A stretch of 51,344 nt of DNA from Candidatus Hydrogenedentota bacterium (GTDB lineage Bacteria; Hydrogenedentota; Hydrogenedentia; Hydrogenedentales; SLHB01). The notes under the pieces are model-generated. The model ran no database searches. It saw only the letters and a list, made by a program, of their open reading frames with translations, and was not told where the DNA came from. The stretch is from assembly GCA_020848835.1 (NCBI GenBank), contig JADLHJ010000097.1, positions 1-51,344 of the forward strand. The letters run 5' to 3'. Each line of letters begins with the position of its first letter. The stretch's first letter is position 1. Shown one piece after another: positions 25,852 through 34,408 of the stretch. The position numbers were made by a program, and so were the translations under genes.

Positions 25852-27558
25852 ATGCATACCTACGAATCCCTGGCGGCGCCCATTCTCGCCGCCTTTCCGG
25901 AATTGACCGCTGCGGATCTCGTGTTCGCGCCCGCGCCTAAAGTGGAAATCGCCGACGTCGCCCTGCGCACATTCGAACCCGCAAAAAAACTGGGCATGGC
26001 GCCGCCGCAACTTGCCACCAAGATTCGCGATGGAGTGACGTTCGGTCCGGATGTCACGGCGGTATCCCTTGCGGGACCCTATGTAAATTTCAAGCTCGAT
26101 CGTGGCGCGTTTGGCCGCGGTATCGTCGCGCGGATACTCAGTGAACACAAGCAGTACGGCTCGAACAGGAGCGGCGCAGGCAAACGTGCGCTCGTCGAGC
26201 ATACCAGCATCAACCCCAACGCAAGTCCGCACGTGGGTCGTGCGCGCAACGCGATGATCGGCGACAGCCTCGTGCGTCTGCTGCGCTTCGAAGGCTACGA
26301 CGTCGAAACGCACTATTACGTGAACGACATCGGCAGACAAATCGCGCTGCTGGTGTTGGCGTGCGACGATCCAGCGACACTCACCTTCGACGAAATGCTC
26401 GACCTGTACGCAAGCGCAAATGCCCGCGCGGAACAGGACGCAGCGTTTGCCGAGGCTGGATTCGAACTGCTCGCGAAGATCGAGCAGGGCGATGCCGAGG
26501 TCAAGAAGAAATTCTTCGCCGTTACAGAACTGTGCTTGCAGGGGCAGCTTGCTGTGCTCGGGCGGCTCGGTATTCGATACGACCGCTTCGATCGCGAATC
26601 GGATTTCGTAAAGGACCCGCGCCTTGACAAGATCCTGGATGCGTTGCGTGAAAAGGGCGCGCTCTTCACCGATGAAGAACAACGCCTTTCCGTGGACATG
26701 TGTCAAATTGGGCATCCGCAGTATCCCGCGAACGAAGGGCGCTACGTTGCGCTGCTTCGTTCCAACGGAAGCTCCATGTACGTCTACCGCGATGTTGCGT
26801 ACACCATCGAGAAAATGTCGAAGGGCGCCGATCTAAATCTGATCGTGCTCGGCGAAGACCACCTCATGTACATGCAGCAGATCGCGCTGATTCTCGCCGC
26901 CGCAGGCATGGGCGCACCCGAGCCTATCTATTACTCCTATATCTTGCTCAAAGAGGGCAAGATGTCCACGCGCCAGGGCAAGGTCGTGCTGCTGTCGGAT
27001 TTCCTCGACGAAGCAACGGCGCGCGCCGCGGAACGTGTCGAGGAGCAGTGCCAGGAATTGCCCGAGGTAGAGCGCAAAGCCATCGCGGAACATGTCGCCG
27101 TCGCCGCAATCCGCTTCGCAATCCTGCGCGTCGGCGCGAACAAGAACGTGATCTTTGATTGGGATGCGAGCCTGTCTTTCACCGGCGACACAGGCCCCTA
27201 CGTGCAGTATTCGTGCGCGCGCATTTCCTCGATCTTGCGCAAGCTGAATGCGCCGCTGCCTGAATCGCCCCGCGCGGATTTCCCGGTCGAGTCAAACGCG
27301 GAATGGGCGTTGTTGTCTAAGCTGGCTGCGTTTCCAGACACAATCGCCAACGCGGCCGCGGCGCACAGCGTTGCGCCGGTTGCGCAGTTTGTTTTGGAAA
27401 CCGCGCGATTGTTCACAACCTTCTATCACGAATGTCCCGTGCGCGACGCCCCAAGCGAAGCGCAACGGATCGCGCGCGGGCATATTTGCCTCGCCACGCG
27501 TATAACGCTGGAAAACGCGCTGGGCCTTTTGGGGATTACGGCGCTGGAGCGGATGTAG
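25852..27558 (+). CDS. argS: Arginyl-tRNA synthetase
   Basis: This 568-residue class I synthetase charges tRNA-Arg. An N-terminal Arg-S additional domain (about 1-85) is followed by the HIGH-type motif PHVG (126-129, in NPNASPHVGRARN), the KMSKS-type motif KMSTR (370-374), and a C-terminal DALR anticodon-binding helical domain beginning at VQYSCARISSIL. Length is normal. It is the last plus-strand gene here, and its final 23 bases overlap the convergent M50-like gene. Confidence 0.97.
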   Translation: MHTYESLAAPILAAFPELTAADLVFAPAPKVEIADVALRTFEPAKKLGMAPPQLATKIRDGVTFGPDVTAVSLAGPYVNFKLDRGAFGRGIVARILSEHKQYGSNRSGAGKRALVEHTSINPNASPHVGRARNAMIGDSLVRLLRFEGYDVETHYYVNDIGRQIALLVLACDDPATLTFDEMLDLYASANARAEQDAAFAEAGFELLAKIEQGDAEVKKKFFAVTELCLQGQLAVLGRLGIRYDRFDRESDFVKDPRLDKILDALREKGALFTDEEQRLSVDMCQIGHPQYPANEGRYVALLRSNGSSMYVYRDVAYTIEKMSKGADLNLIVLGEDHLMYMQQIALILAAAGMGAPEPIYYSYILLKEGKMSTRQGKVVLLSDFLDEATARAAERVEEQCQELPEVERKAIAEHVAVAAIRFAILRVGANKNVIFDWDASLSFTGDTGPYVQYSCARISSILRKLNAPLPESPRADFPVESNAEWALLSKLAAFPDTIANAAAAHSVAPVAQFVLETARLFTTFYHECPVRDAPSEAQRIARGHICLATRITLENALGLLGITALERM

Positions 27559-28249
27559 CGCTCGATTGCGCCACGATGTCGTGCCGGCTTGCAATCAAGA
27601 TAAATCGAACCGCAAGGACGATAGACACGCCGAGCCATAGCACGCCCCACACCATTGCGGGCACGCCGGTCGCATCGGCGAGCAATACGGCATCGGACAC
27701 CGCTTGCGGCCGATCGAGAATGTCGCTCTTGATGTCGAGCACGGCGTAAAGACAACTCGTTAGACCAATCACAATCAGAATCAATTCGGTAATCATCGGC
27801 CGAAGAAAATTCGCCAAGGCAATCAGCACAAGCCCCGTCGCCAACCCGAAGCCAACGCCAAAGCCAATCAATGGCCGCACCCAGATCAACGTCACGACGA
27901 TCAGCAGTCCCCCAAGTAATTCGAGCACAATCTGACTGCCCTTTGTGCGCGTTGCAAATAGCAGAATCGCGCCGCCCCACAGCAGGCTCCCAAGATAACC
28001 CGCGGACAACGTGAGAAACCGGTTACCCCCGCGCGTGATGCACAGGCCGCCTTCCTGCGCGTTCATCTGGATCTCGACTATCGAGCCACCTGTAATCACC
28101 GCCGTTATACCGTGGCTCAACTCATGAAAAAACACGACGAGCAAACGAAGCGGATAGACAGCCCAGGTGTCCCACAATACAACGATGATGATAATGCAGG
28201 CGACAAGACCGCCGGCTTGCGCATAATCGATCTTGCCCTTAGCGGCCAC
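27536..28249 (-). CDS. M50-type membrane metallopeptidase-like protein
   Basis: This 237-residue multi-pass membrane protein has HELSH at 42-46 inside the second hydrophobic segment. That matches the zinc site of M50B-like (SpoIVFB/site-2-protease-related) proteins. Six or so hydrophobic segments follow. The second metal-binding Asp motif (NxxPxxxxDG) of site-2 proteases is not obvious, so activity is uncertain. It starts with GTG and lies 12 bases after the SprT-like gene. Its 3' end overlaps argS by 23 bases. Confidence 0.75.
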   Translation of the reverse strand: MAAKGKIDYAQAGGLVACIIIIVVLWDTWAVYPLRLLVVFFHELSHGITAVITGGSIVEIQMNAQEGGLCITRGGNRFLTLSAGYLGSLLWGGAILLFATRTKGSQIVLELLGGLLIVVTLIWVRPLIGFGVGFGLATGLVLIALANFLRPMITELILIVIGLTSCLYAVLDIKSDILDRPQAVSDAVLLADATGVPAMVWGVLWLGVSIVLAVRFILIASRHDIVAQSSATSAPAP

Positions 28250-28261
28250 GCGAACCGCGCG

Positions 28262-28966
28262 CTACTTCTTCAGCAGTTTGCGCATGTTGGCGGTGTTCGA
28301 CTCCCATGCGCGGGCCTTCGTATAGTCCGGATATGCGCGTTCGATATTCGTGAACTCGCGCGTGTGGATGCGGCGGCGTCCCGATTCGCTTTCCTCAATT
28401 CCAAGGTGCGCGTGCAGCATTTCATGGTAAACGATATAGCGCACAAAGAATTCGGGAACGAACGGTTGATCCAAGGCAGGATGCAAGCGGATCAAATTTG
28501 ATTCCACGGTATAGCTGCCGAATCGCATGGTGCGCTGGCGGCGCCGCGGTGAATTGCCGCGCTTACCCCAGGTGATCGCCGCGGTGATCGTATTTTCAAA
28601 ATGGACCGCGTTCACTTCGTTGAAAATCTTCTGCAGGTCAAAATGCTCCCCCGCCGAACGCAGCAGTTCAAGACGCGGTGGCTTGCGCCGCATGCGGTGC
28701 CGGTTCTCGCGAACGTAACTGTCGATCTGCGGCAAGCGCGACTTCGGGCGTTTTACCCACGTCGCCACTGCGCGCACGACATCTGGTCCCGCATCGAGAA
28801 ACATGTGGTGCAGTCGCACGCGCACGCCGCCCACAACACGGTCAGGCACCATCGACATCACCGTGCGTGAATTATCGGTAATCGAAAGTTGAACGCGCGC
28901 GCCACTGAGTATGTTGAGATCGCGTTCGAGATCGGTCTCGCCGCGAAGCGGAATTTCGAGTTGCAT
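28262..28966 (-). CDS. SprT-like zinc metallopeptidase
   Basis: This protein has 234 residues when started at the ATG (MQLEIPL); a TTG 36 bases upstream is open but lacks support. HEMLH at 181-185 (YIVYHEMLHAHLG) is the zinc-protease core, and His201 (HTREF) is the probable third ligand. The N-terminal 100 residues are basic and unmatched. SprT/SPRTN relatives act on DNA-bound proteins, but in bacteria their role is poorly known. It appears to be in one unit with the M50-like gene. Confidence 0.75.
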   Translation of the reverse strand: MQLEIPLRGETDLERDLNILSGARVQLSITDNSRTVMSMVPDRVVGGVRVRLHHMFLDAGPDVVRAVATWVKRPKSRLPQIDSYVRENRHRMRRKPPRLELLRSAGEHFDLQKIFNEVNAVHFENTITAAITWGKRGNSPRRRQRTMRFGSYTVESNLIRLHPALDQPFVPEFFVRYIVYHEMLHAHLGIEESESGRRRIHTREFTNIERAYPDYTKARAWESNTANMRKLLKK

Positions 28967-29088
28967 AAGGAATATTTCACCCGATCGCGCGCGGCAAGTC
29001 AATCATCAAATTCTAAGAGGGTGGAGAGCGTAGTGAATTTTGAGGAAGAATGTGCTAGAGCGCGTCAAGGCCAGATGTAGCGGCTTTT

Positions 29089-29171
29089 CGTGCTCGTGCT
29101 CCTGCTCGTCATCGTGATCGATCTTCTCGAGTTTCGAGTGCGAGTACGATGACGACAGGAGCACGAGCACG
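29089..29171. repeat. Dispersed palindromic element, copy 2
   Basis: This 83-base block is the inverted-orientation counterpart of the element at 3302-3386. The reverse complement matches it along most of its length, including ATCGATCACGATGACGAG/ATCGATTACGATGACGAG and TCATCGTACTCGC. It is itself a quasi-palindrome and lies between lptB and the SprT-like gene, past the lptB stop. Confidence 0.75.
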
Positions 29172-29207
29172 CGAAACGGTACAAGTAATCGTGAATCGCT
29201 CCAGGCG

Positions 29208-29951
29208 TCACATCTTGAAATGTTCGCCGAGATAGGTGCGCCGCGCAATTTCGCTCGACGCAATTTCCTCCGGCGTGCCGGCGACCTGAATCTTCCCTTC
29301 GCCGATGATGTACGCGCGATCGGTGATGCCAAGCGTTTCGCGCACATTATGATCCGTGATCAACACGCCAATGCCCGTGCGCTTCAGGGAGCGCACAATG
29401 TCCTGCAACTCCGCAACTGCAATTGGATCGATTCCCGCAAAAGGTTCGTCCAGCAGAAACACCTTCGGATGCGTCACCAGCGCGCGGCAAATCTCCGTGC
29501 GCCGCCGCTCACCGCCGGACAGTGTGTACGCGGGCGCATCGGCAAGGTGCTTGATATTCAGCTCGGTCATCAAGGCTTCGGCCCGTGCGCGCCGCTCCGA
29601 CGATTTTATCGGCATGTGCTCGAGCACGGCCATCAGATTTTGCCGCACCGTCAGCCGGCGAAACACCGAGGGCTCCTGCGGCAGATACGCCATTCCCGCG
29701 CGCGCGCGCCGGTACATCGGATAACGCGTCACGTTCGCGTTGTTGAAGTGAATGGTCCCTTCGCTCGGACGCAGCATGCCGACGACCATGCGAAAGGTTG
29801 TGGTTTTTCCCGCGCCGTTTGGCCCAAGCAGCCCTACGACTTCGCCCGCGGCAAGCTCAATACTCACGCCATTCACGACGGCGCGGCGCTTGAATTTCTT
29901 GACCAGTCCTTCGGCGCGCAGCAGGGGCGCATTGATTTCGGAAAGCGCCAT
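29208..29951 (-). CDS. lptB: LPS export ABC transporter ATPase LptB
   Basis: This 247-residue ATPase drives lipopolysaccharide extraction with LptF/LptG. Walker A GPNGAGKT is at 43-50. The LptB-type YLPQEPSVFRRLTV segment follows, then the LSGGERRR signature, Walker B VFLLDEPFAGID and the switch His in ITDHNVRET. Its ATG directly abuts the stop of the LptC/LptA-like gene, so the two are co-translated. This places the Lpt bridge genes with coaX, birA and nadC. Confidence 0.95.
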   Translation of the reverse strand: MALSEINAPLLRAEGLVKKFKRRAVVNGVSIELAAGEVVGLLGPNGAGKTTTFRMVVGMLRPSEGTIHFNNANVTRYPMYRRARAGMAYLPQEPSVFRRLTVRQNLMAVLEHMPIKSSERRARAEALMTELNIKHLADAPAYTLSGGERRRTEICRALVTHPKVFLLDEPFAGIDPIAVAELQDIVRSLKRTGIGVLITDHNVRETLGITDRAYIIGEGKIQVAGTPEEIASSEIARRTYLGEHFKM

Positions 29952-31949
29952 TTACGGTTGCGCGTCCTTTTCTTTTTTCGATACGTCGATAACATCCGAC
30001 TGGAGGCCGACAAACTTTGGACGGCCTGTGACTAAATCGTATACGAATTGGCGCGCCGTCGCATTCTGGAAGTCTGGCGTGGAAACTTTCACGTTACCGT
30101 CAAACGTCAGTTTATTGCTCTGCATATTGAGGTCGGCCGTGTCGGACGCAGCCGAAACCTCGGGCGCCTGCACGTCTACTCCGCCGGACATGACGACTCG
30201 CTGCGGTGCGTTTGCGCCTTCTCCCTGCGAAAACCGAACTTCCTGCGACTTCACATTGATCGGCTGGTCTTTCGGATCGTCGGGATGCATCGTCAGCTCT
30301 ACGCCGCCGCGCATCCAGTTCAACTGCTGGCCGGTAATGGATACTTCCGGCGCGCGCACAATATCCATCCTCGAGTAACCCGCTTTCTTCTTCTCGCCTT
30401 CCGCCGGCTCCTTCTTCTCGGTTGGGTTCGCGATGGCAAGGCCCTTCGCGGTCAGATTCGTCATTAGCGCTTCACCGGTCTCAAGGTTATACGTAAACTT
30501 GTCGGCGTCAAACCGTTCTATCTGTTGAAGCCCGCCGTTTACTTTTCCCGAGAACACGAGTTCTTTCTTTGCGAGATCGAAATCCGCGCGATCGGCGTGT
30601 ATTGCGCCCTGCGGACCATCCACACGCACGCTGCCGCGCATCGCAATCGCTGTCGGCTGGCCGCCCGCTCCACTCCACGCAAAGGTCGCGTCGCCTGCAT
30701 TGAGTTTCATCGGCTTCGCGCCGGCAGCGCTCGGTGTCAGCGAAATGTTCACGCCGCCGGACATTGTTTTCACTTGCCCGCCGCTCGACACCACGCGGCC
30801 TGCGCGCTCGATGTTCATACTCGAAAAATCGGTCGCAGCATTCTTCGCGTCGCCGCCCGGCGCGCCTAGCTTGATGCCGCGCGCCACGAGCCCGATCATC
30901 TCCGAGTCGCCGCTATTCATGTCGTAGGTAATGCGCTCGGCATCGAACGATTCAATGGATTCGGACTTGCCCTGCACGTTGCCGGAGAACTCGATTGAGT
31001 TCCCCGCAAGGTTTAAGTCGGCGGCGTTTGCAGTGATTAGTCCCTGCGGCCCGTCAACACTCACCCCGCCGTCCAACGCGATCGTCTTCGGTTTGGTGCG
31101 TTGTTCGGCGTCCCACCCAAACACGATCTTCTTCGCTTCCAACTGCATCGGCTTTGCGTTTGGATCGGCAGGACGTAGCGCGATTGCAACGCCGTCTTCG
31201 ATGTGTTGCAACTGTCCGTCAACAAATTCGCCGAGCCCACCCTTGGTAATATCGATGAATTGAAATGAACCCGCATCTGCGGCATCGGCAGCTTGTGAAT
31301 CCGCGAGACTGACCGCGCCGCTTAGCGCATGCAGCAACAACGTACGCGTGTCGGTGTTGTACTCCATGCTTCCCGCCTGGAGTTTTGTTTCGCCATCGCT
31401 CACCACAACGGGATTCTGCGTCGCGGCCGTCATCGACTCATTCGTCCAAATCACGTCCTGCATTTCCACGCGCTGCGTTCCAGTCGTGCAAACGACGTGG
31501 CCCGTGAGTTGCGTAGTCTTCGTCGTGTCGTTGAAAGTTCCGCCGTCCGCTTCGAAGCGCGTCTCGGTGCCGTCTTCTCCGTAAGCAACCGCCGTCGCTT
31601 TTTCGACGACGTACACGTTGTCACCGGTCGCCTGATCAACCGTCATCGCAAAACGATCGGCCAGCAACTCAAAGCTGGGTTTCTGCGGCTGATCGGATTC
31701 GAGCACATCACGGAAGAAGCGCAACTTGGTTCCCGTGCTGGAGGCAACGGTTTCACCCGCAGGTGCGGTAGGCGCAGGTGCGGGAGTCGCTGCGGCAGCC
31801 GGTTCAGTCGATGCAGCAGGCGCTGCCGTTGCAACGGACTTGGATGGCGCAGCGGGAGTGCTCGTTCCTGCCGCTGGCGATTCCTCCTTAGACGGACCGC
31901 AGGCTGCGATAAACAGCACCGCGGCTAAGGTCATGTAGTTTCGTTTCAC
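29952..31949 (-). CDS. Fused LptC/LptA-like lipoprotein with OstA repeats
   Basis: This 665-residue lipoprotein starts with GTG at 31949; its first bases overlap the coaX stop as GTGA. The lipobox is FIAAC (Cys16). A Pro/Ala-rich linker follows to about residue 70. Residues about 75-210 look LptC-like. At least three related OstA/LptA-type beta-jellyroll units follow, marked by ADLNLAGNSIEFSGNV, ADFDLAKKELVFSGKV and ADLNMQSNKLTFDGNV. In E. coli LptC (191) and LptA (185) are separate, so a single chain here could span the periplasm. It sits immediately upstream of lptB. Confidence 0.8.
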   Translation of the reverse strand: MKRNYMTLAAVLFIAACGPSKEESPAAGTSTPAAPSKSVATAAPAASTEPAAAATPAPAPTAPAGETVASSTGTKLRFFRDVLESDQPQKPSFELLADRFAMTVDQATGDNVYVVEKATAVAYGEDGTETRFEADGGTFNDTTKTTQLTGHVVCTTGTQRVEMQDVIWTNESMTAATQNPVVVSDGETKLQAGSMEYNTDTRTLLLHALSGAVSLADSQAADAADAGSFQFIDITKGGLGEFVDGQLQHIEDGVAIALRPADPNAKPMQLEAKKIVFGWDAEQRTKPKTIALDGGVSVDGPQGLITANAADLNLAGNSIEFSGNVQGKSESIESFDAERITYDMNSGDSEMIGLVARGIKLGAPGGDAKNAATDFSSMNIERAGRVVSSGGQVKTMSGGVNISLTPSAAGAKPMKLNAGDATFAWSGAGGQPTAIAMRGSVRVDGPQGAIHADRADFDLAKKELVFSGKVNGGLQQIERFDADKFTYNLETGEALMTNLTAKGLAIANPTEKKEPAEGEKKKAGYSRMDIVRAPEVSITGQQLNWMRGGVELTMHPDDPKDQPINVKSQEVRFSQGEGANAPQRVVMSGGVDVQAPEVSAASDTADLNMQSNKLTFDGNVKVSTPDFQNATARQFVYDLVTGRPKFVGLQSDVIDVSKKEKDAQP

Positions 31950-32722
31950 GCAATCGCCTTTTCGTTCTTGACGAAAACCGCGCGCAGTCCCTTCAAAGTT
32001 AATAGGGAATCCACGCGATCGATGCGGCGGCACAGCGGGCCGATGAGCGGCGCGAATCCGCCCGTCGCCACGACCTTAGGGTCCGCGCGCATCTCGTGTG
32101 CAATTCGCGCGATCAGGCCGTCCACCATATCGGCGTTGCCGTAGGTGAGGCCCGCGCGGATATGCGACACGGTGTCTTTGCCAATCACATGATCGGGCGT
32201 AGCAATTTCGATGCGCGCCAGTTTCGCGCAACGATCGAATAACGCGTCCGCGGAAATCTGCACGCCCGGCGCGATAATCCCGCCGAGGTATTCAGAGTTT
32301 TCCGATATCACTTCAAACTTTGTCGCGGTGCCAAGATCGACCACGATGACCGGCCCGCCAAATTCTTCCGCCGCTGCCACCGAATTCACGATGCGGTCCG
32401 CGCCCACTTCTTTCGGGTTCTCGACTTTGATCGTGATGCCCGTGCGCACGCCGGGCACGACAAACACGGGGGTAATCTTGAACAGGGTCTTGCAGACCGC
32501 TTCAATGGTATTGTTCACCGGCGGCACCACGCTCGCGATGCAAACCCCGGTGATCGATTTCGTCGAAACGTCTTCCTGCATCAACAGCGCGTTGAGCATG
32601 ATGCGGAACTCGTCAATCGTGCGGCTCGTAGTCGTGACGAGCCGCCAGTTCGCGATCAACGTCTCCCCATCAAAAAGCCCGAGCTTGGTGTGCGAATTGC
32701 CCACGTCCATGACGAGGAGCAT
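31946..32722 (-). CDS. coaX: Type III pantothenate kinase
   Basis: This 258-residue enzyme catalyses the first step of coenzyme A synthesis. Its ASKHA-fold motifs are DVGNSHTKLG (Asp6), GADRIVNSVAA and VVDLGTATKFEVI, and length is typical of CoaX. It needs a monovalent cation and is not feedback-inhibited by CoA, as known for the family. The start lies three bases after the birA stop, and its end overlaps the LptC/LptA-like start by four bases. Confidence 0.96.
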   Translation of the reverse strand: MLLVMDVGNSHTKLGLFDGETLIANWRLVTTTSRTIDEFRIMLNALLMQEDVSTKSITGVCIASVVPPVNNTIEAVCKTLFKITPVFVVPGVRTGITIKVENPKEVGADRIVNSVAAAEEFGGPVIVVDLGTATKFEVISENSEYLGGIIAPGVQISADALFDRCAKLARIEIATPDHVIGKDTVSHIRAGLTYGNADMVDGLIARIAHEMRADPKVVATGGFAPLIGPLCRRIDRVDSLLTLKGLRAVFVKNEKAIA

Positions 32723-32725
32723 GGT

Positions 32726-33466
32726 CTAGCGGCCCTCCAGTTCGACGATCTCACCCAGCATCACGCGCTTCAGGCCGTCTGCCGACTGGATCACCAGCGC
32801 GCCGTCGGCAGCGATGAATTGCACCGTGCCTTCGCAGGACGCGCAGCGCAACCGCCGGCCAACTACGCCGCACGATTCCGCCCACTCGTTGAATACCTGT
32901 TCGATATTTCCGTCGCGGATCGCCACAACACGCTCATCAAGCTGCGTCAATACGTCGCGCAGAAGTTCGCCGCGATCAATGTGTACACCCGTCGCTGCCT
33001 CGATTGACGTCGCCCGTGCGCGCAAATCATCCGGAAAGTCTTCCACCCGGTGATGAACATTAATCCCTATACCAACTACCGTGCGGCCCTGTCGTGCTTC
33101 CACGAGGACGCCGCAGATTTTTTTACCATCGATCAATACATCGTTTGGCCATTTAATTTTCGTATCAACGACTGACGCGAGTGCATCGTGAACAGCCAGC
33201 GGCGCGGCGAACGCCAGACCTTCCGTAGGCCGATCGAACGCCACGCTGAAATATAAACCCATACCCGGCTTGCTGTGCCATGCGCGCCCGTGGCGCCCGC
33301 GCCCCGCGGTCTGCATCTCCGCAACGATTACCGTGCCATCGCCGCCAAGGCGCAGCGCGCGATCGTTGGTGGAAGTAATCGTCTCATACACAATCACGCG
33401 CGAGCCGACGACGTGCGTAACCAGCGGCGTCGCGATCAGCGGTGGCGTGCGCAGCAACTCAGGCAT
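32726..33466 (-). CDS. birA: Biotin-[acetyl-CoA-carboxylase] ligase
   Basis: This 246-residue biotin protein ligase starts at MPELLRT, overlapping the nadC stop by eight bases. Motifs are STNDRA, GRGRHGRAWHSKPGMG (biotinoyl-AMP loop) and KWPNDVLIDGKK with the catalytic Lys region. A short C-terminal SH3-like domain closes it. There is no N-terminal winged helix, so unlike E. coli BirA it cannot act as a repressor through that domain. It attaches biotin to the carboxyl carrier protein of acetyl-CoA carboxylase. Confidence 0.94.
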   Translation of the reverse strand: MPELLRTPPLIATPLVTHVVGSRVIVYETITSTNDRALRLGGDGTVIVAEMQTAGRGRHGRAWHSKPGMGLYFSVAFDRPTEGLAFAAPLAVHDALASVVDTKIKWPNDVLIDGKKICGVLVEARQGRTVVGIGINVHHRVEDFPDDLRARATSIEAATGVHIDRGELLRDVLTQLDERVVAIRDGNIEQVFNEWAESCGVVGRRLRCASCEGTVQFIAADGALVIQSADGLKRVMLGEIVELEGR

Positions 33467-34292
33467 TGGCAATCTCGAGCGAAAGGTCAATCGCCGGCGC
33501 AGAATGCGTGAGTGCGCCAATGGAAATGATGTGTACGCCCGTGGCAGCCACATCGCGCACGCGATCCAGCGTGATGTTCCCGCTCGCTTCCAAAACGATG
33601 TCGCGTCCGTTGACGAATTTCACCGCCTCGCGCATCTGCTCATTGTTCATGTTGTCGAGCAATGCCACGTCCGCGCCCGCGGAGATGGCTTCGTCAAGCT
33701 CGGCCAAGTTGGTTACTTCAACGCCGACACTCATCAGATGGTGCGAGCGGTTGACCGCGGCATGCACAGCCTTGCTTACGCCACCAGCCGCCGTGATGTG
33801 GTTCTCTTTAATCAGGATGCCGTCGTACAACGCAAAGCGATGGTTCGATCCGCCGCCATGGCGAACGGCTTCTTTTTCCAGTTCGCGCAGGCGCGGTGTC
33901 GTCTTGCGCGTGTCGCAGATGCGAACGTTGAATCCATTGACGCGGCCCACAAACTCCGCTGTCAATGTGGCGACGCCGGAGAGTCGCTGCACAAAATTTA
34001 GCGCAACGCGCTCACCCGACAGCACGGCGCGCGTATTGCCTTCAAAAAGTGCGATGTCATCGCCCTTCCGAAAGCGGTCGCCGTCCTGCTTAGCATGCCA
34101 TCCGGTGACCGAAGCGTTGAGCTGGTGGAAGACATTACGGAACACGTTGATGCCGCTGAGCACGCCGTCCTGCTTCGCGTAAAGCCGCGCCTTGCAGCGC
34201 GCGTCCTCCGGCACCGTCGCTTCGGTCGTCGCGTCGCCGCGCCCGATGTCCTCGAGTAGCGCATCGCGAACTATTGCATCTAGGCCTAACAT
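33459..34292 (-). CDS. nadC: Nicotinate-nucleotide pyrophosphorylase (quinolinate phosphoribosyltransferase)
   Basis: This 277-residue enzyme of de novo NAD synthesis converts quinolinate and PRPP to nicotinate mononucleotide. Motifs include RVALNFVQRLSGVAT, RKTTPRLRELEK, GGGSNHRFALYD and LLDNMNNEQ, with LEASGNITLD near the end. It is the first gene of the nadC-birA-coaX-lpt series. AGGAG stands only two bases before the ATG, an unusually short spacing. Confidence 0.97.
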   Translation of the reverse strand: MLGLDAIVRDALLEDIGRGDATTEATVPEDARCKARLYAKQDGVLSGINVFRNVFHQLNASVTGWHAKQDGDRFRKGDDIALFEGNTRAVLSGERVALNFVQRLSGVATLTAEFVGRVNGFNVRICDTRKTTPRLRELEKEAVRHGGGSNHRFALYDGILIKENHITAAGGVSKAVHAAVNRSHHLMSVGVEVTNLAELDEAISAGADVALLDNMNNEQMREAVKFVNGRDIVLEASGNITLDRVRDVAATGVHIISIGALTHSAPAIDLSLEIANA

Positions 34293-34408
34293 AGCTCCTG
34301 TCGGCCGGAAGTTGCGGCGGTATCGCGCACAACGAATGGGAAATAAAACGGCATCCGGCCCGATCTTATTAGGATAGCATTTGGATGGACTGGAAAGCGA
34401 CGTTTCCG

